From assembly GCA_012799075.1 (NCBI GenBank), contig JAAZLZ010000229.1, positions 1 through 6,432 of the forward strand: DNA of 6,432 nucleotides, in the 5' to 3' direction. A program made the translations under genes and the position numbers. A model generated the notes under the pieces. That model ran no database searches and was not told the DNA's origin. It was given only the letters and a program-made list of their open reading frames with translations. This document shows, piece after piece, positions 1 through 5,190 of the stretch; within the stretch, counting starts at the first letter, position 1, and every line of letters starts with the position of its first letter. This DNA comes from Bacillota bacterium. GTDB taxonomy: Bacteria > Bacillota > Limnochordia > JAAZLZ01.

Positions 1-65
1 GGTGGGATGCATCTCTTCTTTCTTAACCTACAGTATCTTGACGCGATCCTCACCTTCCTCCACCC

Positions 66-94
66 TTGCGATTCCAGCAAAAGTGTGGTAGGAT
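66..94 (+). promoter_or_regulatory. Probable sigma-70-type promoter of the tRNA-Arg gene
   Basis: TTGCGA at 66-71 and TAGGAT at 89-94 are separated by exactly 17 bases. The -10 box lies 18 bases before the first base of the mature tRNA, which leaves a short leader of about 10 bases. Each box matches consensus at four of six positions. Spacing and placement support the call; the hexamers alone would not. Confidence 0.45.
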
Positions 95-112
95 TCCATT
101 GCAGGATGACAT

Positions 113-189
113 CCGCCCGTAGCTCAGCTGGATAGAGCGCCTGACTTCGGATCAGGAGGCCCCGGGTTCAAATCCTGGCGGGCGGGCCA
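113..189 (+). tRNA. tRNA-Arg, anticodon UCG
   Basis: A full cloverleaf can be drawn. The acceptor stem CCGCCCG (113-119) pairs with CGGGCGG (179-185), followed by discriminator G186 and encoded CCA (187-189). The D stem is GCTC/GAGC, with GGA in the D loop; A20 is a known identity element of arginine tRNAs. The anticodon stem CCTGA/TCAGG (140-144 with 152-156) closes the loop CTTCGGA, with anticodon TCG at 147-149. This reads CGA and, through the wobble position, possibly other CGN codons. The variable region is five bases, and the T stem CCGGG/CCTGG (one G-U pair) closes TTCAAAT. The gene stands alone: no second tRNA follows, and a hairpin begins 16 bases after the CCA. No second copy of the tRNA 3' end was found elsewhere in the window. 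Confidence 0.96.
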
Positions 190-204
190 AATTCAGCATT
201 CTTA

Positions 205-236
205 GATGACAGCCGAACTGCGCTGTCATCCTTTAT
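205..236 (+). terminator. Probable terminator behind tRNA-Arg
   Basis: GATGACAGC (205-213) pairs perfectly with GCTGTCATC (222-230) around an eight-base loop, and CTTTATT follows. The stem is nine pairs, but the T run is broken and short, so termination could be partial. Its position 16 bases past the mature tRNA end fits a tRNA terminator. Confidence 0.5.
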
Positions 237-311
237 TGACTTCGATCTGCCTTTCCTTGAACAGAGCTGCAGCATTAAAGCCCAAAGCTTCCAAACCCTG
301 CTGGCCCTATT

Positions 312-330
312 CCCGCCGCTATGCGGGTTT
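312..330 (+). terminator. Weak stem-loop with a short T run
   Basis: CCCGC (312-316) pairs with GCGGG (323-327) around a six-base loop and is followed by TTT. No gene lies directly upstream except the tRNA, so this could be a backup terminator or chance. Confidence 0.2.
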
Positions 331-473
331 CCGAGCCTCCCCTCATGTTCAATATTCACGCCGAACCCACCGAAAATGCGTAGTCACACGTTCACAAGCT
401 CACAAACTGCTGTGGATGCCGTTGTAGACGGATCTTGCTCCCTTTCGTATGTCCACGTAATGTCGAAGTCGGG

Positions 474-502
474 TTGCCTACTAACGCCAATTGGGATACA
501 AT
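474..502 (+). promoter_or_regulatory. Promoter of the CGGC-domain gene
   Basis: TTGCCT (474-479) and TACAAT (497-502) have a 17-base spacer. The -10 box matches consensus at five of six positions and the -35 box at four. Transcription would start near 509, giving a leader of about 37 bases that contains the GGAGGT ribosome binding site. A palindrome overlaps the -10 box and start point. Confidence 0.6.
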
Positions 503-512
503 TTTAATTGTA
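497..512. promoter_or_regulatory. Candidate operator palindrome over the -10 box
   Basis: TACAATT (497-503) and its reverse complement AATTGTA (506-512) are separated by TT. The left arm is the -10 box itself and the right arm covers the expected start point, so a bound dimer would block RNA polymerase. The regulator is unknown and no regulator gene lies in the window. Part of the symmetry could be chance in AT-rich promoter DNA. Confidence 0.4.
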
Positions 513-534
513 GCCGTGTTATGCCAATTAATCC

Positions 535-540
535 GGAGGT
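535..540 (+). promoter_or_regulatory. Ribosome binding site that fixes the CGGC-domain gene start
   Basis: GGAGGT lies five bases before the ATG at 546. The same frame is open back to an ATG at 435, but that start has no such site and would lie upstream of the promoter, so 546 is preferred. Confidence 0.8.
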
Positions 541-545
541 GCACT

Positions 546-992
546 ATGAGCGACGTAGTAAGGGTCGGAATCATAATTTGCCATCGCTACCACACGTGTG
601 CTGGTGGAAAATGTTTTAGAGCGTTTGAGAATCGGGAGGGGGCCTTCGACGTCTATGAAAATCGGGACGCAAAGATAGTTTCCTATACAACTTGCGATGG
701 GTGTCCCGGCGGAAATGTCGAGTACGCGCCTGAGGAGATGAAGAAGAACGGCGTGGAGGTCGTCCATCTTGCAACCGGTATGGTAGTCGGATATCCCCCA
801 TGCCCGAGAATTTCCCATTTCAAGAGGTACATAGAGGAAAGGTACGGCTTGCGGGTAGTTGTAGGAACCCACCCAATTCCCCAGAAATACTACGACATGC
901 ACTCGAGACTAGGTACCTGGAAGTCGGCATTCTGGCAGGAAATCATCAAGCCTACTCTTGCCGATGAGAGGATAAGGATAGCGTATAATTGA
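546..992 (+). CDS. CGGC-domain (putative metal-binding) protein
   Basis: This 148-residue protein matches the CGGC domain family, small cysteine-rich proteins found mainly in anaerobes and archaea and predicted to bind metal; no reaction is established for the family. Visible features are an N-terminal beta strand VRVGIIIC (residues 5-12), cysteines at 12, 18 and 23, the central TTCDGCPGG (48-56), in which C50-x-x-C53 corresponds to the name-giving CGGC motif with Asp in place of the first Gly, a PPCP segment with C86, and GTHP (107-110) near the C-terminus. There is no signal peptide or membrane segment, so it should be cytoplasmic. Length is close to the usual CGGC-domain size. The start at 546 is supported by GGAGGT five bases upstream and by a promoter ending at 502. 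The gene appears to be transcribed alone: two stem-loops follow within 60 bases and mcrB starts 322 bases later. The palindrome on its promoter suggests regulated expression, perhaps by metal or redox state (inference). Confidence 0.85.
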   Translation: MSDVVRVGIIICHRYHTCAGGKCFRAFENREGAFDVYENRDAKIVSYTTCDGCPGGNVEYAPEEMKKNGVEVVHLATGMVVGYPPCPRISHFKRYIEERYGLRVVVGTHPIPQKYYDMHSRLGTWKSAFWQEIIKPTLADERIRIAYN

Positions 993-994
993 GC

Positions 995-1018
995 GCACCT
1001 GTCCTTAAGGACAGGTGC
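995..1018. repeat. Perfect 24-bp palindrome just after the CGGC gene stop
   Basis: GCACCTGTCC (995-1004) and GGACAGGTGC (1009-1018) flank TTAA, so the whole 24 bases equal their reverse complement. It begins two bases after the stop codon. No T run follows on either strand, which argues against a simple intrinsic terminator by itself. It may act together with the next stem-loop, stabilise the mRNA 3' end, or be part of a dispersed repeat. Confidence 0.7.
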
Positions 1019-1023
1019 AAGGG

Positions 1024-1049
1024 TGAAGCTGCCCTCGGGCTGCTTTTCA
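1024..1049 (+). terminator. Possible terminator of the CGGC-domain gene
   Basis: AAGC-T-GCCC pairs with GGGC-T-GCTT (1026-1034 with 1037-1045) with one T-T mismatch and a very tight loop, and TTTT runs through 1044-1047. Strength is moderate. Together with the palindrome just upstream it gives two tandem stem-loops behind the gene. Confidence 0.4.
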
Positions 1050-1090
1050 GCGGACTTCCTACGCCTGTAACTCCTCTTATCCCCCTTGGT

Positions 1091-1105
1091 GTATTTGCCA
1101 AATAC
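1091..1105. promoter_or_regulatory. Operator-like 15-bp palindrome
   Basis: GTATTTG and CAAATAC are perfect inverted arms around a single C. A single-base loop cannot fold as RNA, so this is more likely a protein-binding site on DNA than a hairpin. It lies about 210 bases before the mcrB start with no clear promoter beside it. Confidence 0.25.
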
Positions 1106-1300
1106 CATCATAAGATGAGCGGTCCATCGTTAAGCACCCTCACCTGAACCATGTCATCTTTCCATTGAGATTGATCTTGGAGATTACCTTGGCGTAGCGA
1201 AGCCAATTGCCCAATGTGGGAAATTGTAAGACTCGGCAGGTTGGATGGTCACAAAAAGGACTATCATGGTAATCGGTCGAACAAATGGGTAGATTCAAAC

Positions 1301-1308
1301 GAGGAGGT
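1301..1308 (+). promoter_or_regulatory. Ribosome binding site that fixes the mcrB start
   Basis: GAGGAGGT lies six bases before the ATG at 1315. An in-frame ATG at 1285 would place this site inside the coding region, so 1315 is the better start. Confidence 0.85.
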
Positions 1309-1314
1309 TCATCC

Positions 1315-2766
1315 ATGTCCGATGCCCTGATGAGTCTGTCCCAGCTGATCGCCGGGGGTCTGCCCGCCCCTGACGGTGGCGCAGCACCCTTGCTAGAAGC
1401 CCTGTTCGGCAACCGTTACCACCAACGTTTCTTGAACCAGACAGCCATCCGCGACCCATTATCATCCAAGATCGACATTCCCTTTGCAGGCTTCATCCAT
1501 CCGGACAATCCCCCCTCCGGTGCTTATGGAGGCAGTAGCGTCGTCTGGTTCCCTACGGAGGATCATGGATCCATCCTCACTTTTGTAGTCGGCACAGCCG
1601 GCCTTTCACCCGATGAGGGCCTTCTCAGTCGCCCTGGCCACCGTCGAAGGATCCACGCCCTTCGACGTTATTTGGCCAACCACAAAGTCTGGGCCTGGGC
1701 GAAACCCGATCCGACTGCCCTGGCAGTTGCAGTCCCCCACTTCGTTAGCAACCATTTGCCCGACTTTCAAAGGGCCTTGAATCGGTATGGAGCCGAAATC
1801 TACGCCATCGCAAAGATCCCGCGTAATGATCCTAAGCGGGCGCGTCTTGTTACCCAGGCCTTCTTTGACCTGTACGCCTTTGAGCGAGGATGGCAAACGA
1901 AGAAGGACTACCAGGAAGAATTTGATGGGCTCATCGATGCCCTACGCTCAGAAATTGTCACCCGCGCCACGGAGGACGACGTATACAGGCTGTTGCAGGA
2001 ACGGCGTTTTGTCATTCTGCAGGGCCCCCCAGGCACAGGCAAGACAAGGATGGCCAAACGAATTCAACAACACTTCTTCAACGCCCACGGTATGACTGTT
2101 CAGTTCCATCCGGCGGTCACCTACGAAGACTTCATTATCGGTCTTTCACCTGGGACCAGCGATCAGTCACTGTATTTCAATGTACGCCCCGGTTGGCTTG
2201 TGGAAGCTGCCCAAGCGGCCGACAACAGACCCTTCTTACTCGTTATCGATGAGATCAACCGGGCGGATCTGGGCAAGGTCCTTGGCGAAGCCATCTATCT
2301 TTTCGAAGCGGGCGAAAAGCGGATGGTGCAGCTGCCTTACGAAGTAAATGGCACCACTTCATTTGCACTGCCGCCGACCCTCCATGTTCTAGGTACGATG
2401 AATACCGCCGACCGCTCCATTGCTCCAATCGACCTGGCGATCAGACGCCGCTTCGCCTTCGTTTCCCTATTTCCCGACTTGGATGTAATCGCAAAGAACA
2501 GTATTCCAGTTGCCGTCAGGGTTTTTGCCGCGCTCCAGGATGTATTCATTGAGCATGCTGCCGACGAAATCCTAGATCTGTTACCTGGACAAAGCTTCTT
2601 CCTTGCGGAAACGGACAAGCAACTAAGGCAGCGCTTCCGTTTTGAGCTGCTGCCGCTGCTGGATGAGTACCTCCAAACTGGGCTGGTGGCCTCGTTCAGT
2701 GCCGAACTGTATGCCGTTCGCGATCAGATCGAGAGCTTCGTTGATCATGGCCTCTGGACACTATAG
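1315..2766 (+). CDS. mcrB: McrB-type AAA+ GTPase, motor subunit of a type IV (McrBC) restriction system
   Basis: In McrBC systems McrB recognises modified DNA, assembles into hexameric rings with McrC and uses GTP hydrolysis for translocation before cleavage. The 483-residue protein has an N-terminal part of about 210 residues and an AAA+ module from about 218 to 460. Walker A is GPPGTGKT (237-244), Walker B is LLVIDEINRAD (308-318, acidic pair D312/E313), and the McrB signature MNTADRS is at 362-368, followed by the arginine cluster RRRF (377-380). HPAVTYEDFI (265-274) and LLPGQSFFL (422-430) are further family-like segments. MNTADRS is the reason to expect GTP rather than ATP. The N-terminal part, with GAYGG (69-73), VVWFP and VVGTAGL (91-97), carries target choice in this family, but I cannot assign it to a named recognition fold, so the modified base is unknown. 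mcrC follows with a 20-base overlap. No methyltransferase is nearby, as expected for a modification-dependent system. Confidence 0.93.
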   Translation: MSDALMSLSQLIAGGLPAPDGGAAPLLEALFGNRYHQRFLNQTAIRDPLSSKIDIPFAGFIHPDNPPSGAYGGSSVVWFPTEDHGSILTFVVGTAGLSPDEGLLSRPGHRRRIHALRRYLANHKVWAWAKPDPTALAVAVPHFVSNHLPDFQRALNRYGAEIYAIAKIPRNDPKRARLVTQAFFDLYAFERGWQTKKDYQEEFDGLIDALRSEIVTRATEDDVYRLLQERRFVILQGPPGTGKTRMAKRIQQHFFNAHGMTVQFHPAVTYEDFIIGLSPGTSDQSLYFNVRPGWLVEAAQAADNRPFLLVIDEINRADLGKVLGEAIYLFEAGEKRMVQLPYEVNGTTSFALPPTLHVLGTMNTADRSIAPIDLAIRRRFAFVSLFPDLDVIAKNSIPVAVRVFAALQDVFIEHAADEILDLLPGQSFFLAETDKQLRQRFRFELLPLLDEYLQTGLVASFSAELYAVRDQIESFVDHGLWTL

Positions 2767-4138
2767 GCCTAAGCAGCTTCCCCTGTATAGCGTGATTGAT
2801 AATGGCCCGCCCGTCACCATTGCCCCCCAGCCCTTTGCACCCAAACAACGTGGTGGCGGCTGGGGAGGTTTCGCCGACTCTTTCCTTCGCTTCAACGAAA
2901 AAGCCTTTCGGGCCCTCAACGTCAAGGCCACCGCCGAATTTGACGCGTTCGGATTTAGCCTGCAGGTCCAAGGGGGAGACAGGACAGGAGCCATTCCCCT
3001 TCGATCGGGACAAACCAATCAGGTCGTCGGGGGCTTGGTGGTCCGGCCCCGCTTCGGCTGGTCGGGTGTTGGTCTAGTTCTAGCAGAGACTGGTTGGCCA
3101 GCCCTGCCCGAGTTCCATGAGCTGCCCATGGTTCCGGGAAGCGGCCGGGAGGTGCCGCCCTGGGTCCTCGCAGGGCCCATTTTGTTCCGTTTGCAGGCAC
3201 TCCTCTCCCAAATGCACCGAGGCTACCAGGACAAAGAAGAGACCCTCCCCTACCCTAGAGGAAGGATCCTTTGGCATCGCTACATTAATGAATCCCTTGG
3301 AAGAGGTCGTTGGGAGCAGCTGCCCTGTCGTTTTCCTGACCTGGACAAGGAGCTCCAACTACGTCGGTATGTTCGCTGGGCCCTGGAAAGGCTTCATTTG
3401 GACTTATGCAGGGTGGGACAAGCAGACCTGATCGCCAACACTCTTGCCCAATTAGCTCGACGTCTGCTGGCCACCTTGACCGATGTGGCTCCTCAACGCC
3501 CCGATGGATCAAACTTGGCCCGCATGGCCCGGGCCGGCCTGGCCAACGAAGTCATTTGGCAAGGCCTGGAAGCCCTCGTCTGGATCGAGGAAAAACGCGG
3601 CCTGGGCGGCGGCCGTGAACTCGATGGTGTTGCCTGGTCCTTGTCCCTAAGTCAATTATGGGAAACCTATGTTGAAGGGGTCATGCGCAGGGAGGCCGCG
3701 ATAAACGGCGGCGAAGTCAAGGTCGCCCGCTTAGGCGAGACTACGATCCCCCTTGCATGGTCCGATCCTATGCATCGTTCCTTGGGCCATTTAGTCCCGG
3801 ACATCGTCATTCGCCGGGGCCGCTCCATCCAAGTAGTCGATGCCAAATACAAGGCCCACCTTGCCGAGCTGGATCATATAGGTTGGCGCCGCTTCACAGA
3901 GGAGACACGGGCAGCCCATCGCAGGGATCTTCACCAAATACTTGCGTACGCGGCTCTTTATGATGCGGAGACAATCACGGCAACGCTGGTCTATCCCTTG
4001 CGACGCCCAACATGGGAGAGACTTGTTGCACAAAAACGGGACCGAGCTATTTCACAGCTGGTTCACGGAACTCGTCGGATAGTCCTGGAGCTGCGCGGCC
4101 TTCCCTTTGGGATGAAAGGCGTGTATTCAACACCATAG
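2747..4138 (+). CDS. mcrC: McrC-type nuclease subunit of the McrBC restriction system
   Basis: McrC joins the McrB rings, stimulates their GTPase and carries the nuclease that cuts modified DNA. The 463-residue protein resembles E. coli McrC in order of parts: PRGRILWHRYI (170-180) matches the GRI segment, LSQLWETYVEGVMRRE (301-316) matches the helix before the nuclease, and the PD-(D/E)xK core is seen as PDIVI (351-355) and VVDAKYK (363-369), with D352, D365 and K367 as likely catalytic residues. DLHQILAY (394-401) is the usual Q-x-x-x-Y motif after it. The roughly 160 residues before the GRI segment make it about 115 residues longer than E. coli McrC. The ATG at 2747 lies inside the end of mcrB and has only a weak GAGAG upstream, so translation is probably coupled to mcrB. 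A GTG at 2792 is a less likely alternative. The stop codon abuts a remnant of a ychF gene, but the nuclease core is complete and no truncation is evident. Confidence 0.92.
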   Translation: MASGHYRPKQLPLYSVIDNGPPVTIAPQPFAPKQRGGGWGGFADSFLRFNEKAFRALNVKATAEFDAFGFSLQVQGGDRTGAIPLRSGQTNQVVGGLVVRPRFGWSGVGLVLAETGWPALPEFHELPMVPGSGREVPPWVLAGPILFRLQALLSQMHRGYQDKEETLPYPRGRILWHRYINESLGRGRWEQLPCRFPDLDKELQLRRYVRWALERLHLDLCRVGQADLIANTLAQLARRLLATLTDVAPQRPDGSNLARMARAGLANEVIWQGLEALVWIEEKRGLGGGRELDGVAWSLSLSQLWETYVEGVMRREAAINGGEVKVARLGETTIPLAWSDPMHRSLGHLVPDIVIRRGRSIQVVDAKYKAHLAELDHIGWRRFTEETRAAHRRDLHQILAYAALYDAETITATLVYPLRRPTWERLVAQKRDRAISQLVHGTRRIVLELRGLPFGMKGVYSTP

Positions 4139-4139
4139 A

Positions 4140-4229
4140 TCCGTCTCCCACGACGTGGTCTTTCCCCTCCAGACGAAAAAGACCTACCTCGTTGACTTCA
4201 GGCAGGCCCCCACTAGGTTGATTGAGCTC
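4140..4229 (-). pseudogene. Remnant of a ychF 3' end
   Basis: Read on the minus strand, this stretch encodes a copy of the C-terminal TGS region of the intact YchF-like protein in this window. The shared run GLFRLEGKD is followed by H-V-V-G-D-G where the intact gene has Y-V-M-A-D-G. It corresponds to residues 321-349 of the intact protein with one extra codon. At DNA level 40 of 46 core bases agree (4153-4198 against 5234-5279). Three of the six differences are synonymous, so the piece may come from a diverged, once functional ychF and not from a fresh local duplication. It has no start or G domain, and no stop at the expected place; its frame runs on into the antisense of mcrC, whose stop codon is at 4136-4138. 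A short homology continuing upstream of 4229 is possible but weak. Confidence 0.8.
4153..4198 (-). repeat. Direct repeat copy 1 (ychF tail, outer copy)
   Basis: This 46-base block matches 5234-5279 in the same orientation at 40 of 46 positions without gaps. The longest exact run, GTCTTTCCCCTC, is 12 bases. The two copies lie 1,081 bases apart and enclose the CPBP protease gene. Confidence 0.85.
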
Positions 4230-4319
4230 AGTCGGAATGGCTCCCCTTCAACTAGTGCCAACAGACCCACTCCTTGGCTATGACAGATTTCGCCCATTGC
4301 CCATGGGAAAACGTGTCCT

Positions 4320-5042
4320 TTACAACACCGCCAGTCCGTACTGTATCGTAATGGCAATCACATTGGCGGCATTATGCAGAACTATTGGTAGAAATAGGCT
4401 GTTGGTGTTCTCAAAAAGGACTGCATACAGCAGTCCGTATCCAAAAGCACTCAGCAACTGCATTGGGCTTAGCCGAAAGATTTCGAAGGGGTGGAGCCTA
4501 AAACCTATATGTGCGAAAGCAAACAGAAGTGCAGCCAATATTCCAGCGACGGAGAAATCCGTCTTGCCGACTCTAAGCCTCCCCTTCCATGACTGGGCAA
4601 GCACTGTAACGGCAAAACCTCTAAACAGGGGTTCTTCACAAGTGCCGGATATGAGTGCTTGAAAACAATAATGACCGAAAATGTTCTTGAAACTCAGCGG
4701 ATGTCCAAAATCTGATCCCTTGCCGCCTAAGATCAATACGGCAACCATGACCTCAATCAGGGAATATGCTACCAAGAACCATCCTACGATCTTCAGATTG
4801 TCTTCATGCCTGGTGAAGACAAAACCCCAGTGTTTCAAGTTGTTGAAGTAAAATGCCATGACAACAACAGTAAGGATAAGCATGAGAATGTGATGGACAG
4901 AAATCCAAAGAAATGCCCCATCCTGATCGAGGCTTCGGATCAGCGGGTTTAGGCCATTGGTGCAATAGGTTGATAGCCTAGGCAAAAAACTGACAGCGAC
5001 AAGGGCAATGATTAGGTCAATAACCTTGCCATATGATTTCAT
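4320..5042 (-). CDS. CPBP family intramembrane metalloprotease
   Basis: The 240-residue membrane protein belongs to the CPBP (CAAX protease and bacteriocin-processing, Abi) family. These enzymes cleave peptide bonds within or near the membrane; bacterial members serve in bacteriocin immunity, peptide processing or unknown roles. All three family motifs are present: EEPLFRG (136-142, E136/E137/R141), F-x-x-x-H in FAFAH (174-178), and H-x-x-x-N in HNAAN (223-227). Hydrophobic stretches near 8-20, 44-66, 84-105, 165-180, 192-210 and 215-238 give about six membrane segments. The start is supported by AAGGGG (5055-5050) seven bases before the ATG. A line sampled here has about 45% GC, against 53-58% in lines of mcrB and mcrC, which suggests a separate origin. 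It lies between the intact ychF and the ychF remnant, downstream of and in the same direction as ychF with a 148-base gap, and convergent with mcrC. Substrate and role cannot be read from the sequence. Confidence 0.88.
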   Translation of the reverse strand: MKSYGKVIDLIIALVAVSFLPRLSTYCTNGLNPLIRSLDQDGAFLWISVHHILMLILTVVVMAFYFNNLKHWGFVFTRHEDNLKIVGWFLVAYSLIEVMVAVLILGGKGSDFGHPLSFKNIFGHYCFQALISGTCEEPLFRGFAVTVLAQSWKGRLRVGKTDFSVAGILAALLFAFAHIGFRLHPFEIFRLSPMQLLSAFGYGLLYAVLFENTNSLFLPIVLHNAANVIAITIQYGLAVL

Positions 5043-5190
5043 CGATTGTCCCCTTATGGCCTGACAACAACCAAAGTAAATGCACTTGCTAGCCCAAATA
5101 GAGCATCCACGGAGGTTATCATCAGGCGATCACAACATGTCGGCGGATCCAACCAGGCAGTGGCTGGGAGGCGCCGCCCTCGTTACAATA
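5043..5190. other. Gap between ychF and the CPBP gene
   Basis: The 148 bases hold the CPBP ribosome binding site (AAGGGG on the minus strand, 5055-5050). A GC-rich symmetric patch around GGCGCC (near 5170-5176), close to the ychF stop, lacks a T run, so it is not a clear terminator. No convincing promoter for the CPBP gene was found, so it may be read through from ychF. Confidence 0.4.

Larger units (their letters stand above)
190..545. other. Region without a convincing gene, between the tRNA and the CGGC-domain gene
   Basis: The open frames here are short, lack ribosome binding sites and give protein sequences with no family character. What can be seen is a strong hairpin at 205-230, a weaker stem-loop with a short T run at 312-330, a small inverted repeat CCGT...ACGG at 419-431, and the promoter, palindrome and ribosome binding site of the next gene from 474 onward. 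Nothing else was recognised. Confidence 0.5.
993..1314. other. Intergenic region with several inverted repeats
   Basis: No reading frame here is convincing. The stretch holds a perfect 24-bp palindrome (995-1018), a stem-loop with TTTT (1024-1049), a 15-bp odd palindrome GTATTTGCCAAATAC (1091-1105), TTGGC/GCCAA arms (1189-1193 and 1202-1206), and an imperfect hairpin (1204-1226). No strong mcrB promoter is visible; TTGGAT (1241-1246) with TATCAT (1262-1267) has only a 15-base spacer. The mcrB ribosome binding site ends the region. Confidence 0.5.

Noticed and set aside
28..99. A 23-codon minus-strand frame from an ATG at 99 to a TAG at 28, ending in V-E-E-G-E-D-R-V-K-I-L.
   Set aside because: The end looks protein-like, but there is no good ribosome binding site and no family match, and the upstream sequence is the tRNA. 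It is too short to support.
105..211. GATGACA occurs at 105-111 and 205-211, flanking the tRNA like a short target-site duplication.
   Set aside because: Seven bases are expected by chance at this distance, and the second copy is one arm of the tRNA terminator hairpin.
435..545. A longer start for the CGGC-domain gene at ATG 435.
   Set aside because: It has no ribosome binding site, the added residues are not family-like, and the gene's promoter lies within this stretch.
1140..1412. A minus-strand open frame of 90 codons upstream of and into mcrB, with a plausible-looking C-terminal part.
   Set aside because: Part of it is the shadow of mcrB, it has no ribosome binding site and I recognise no family. 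A decayed gene fragment cannot be excluded.
4222..4662. A plus-strand open frame of 146 codons opposite the CPBP gene.
   Set aside because: The minus-strand frame carries all three CPBP motifs and membrane segments; the plus frame is its shadow.
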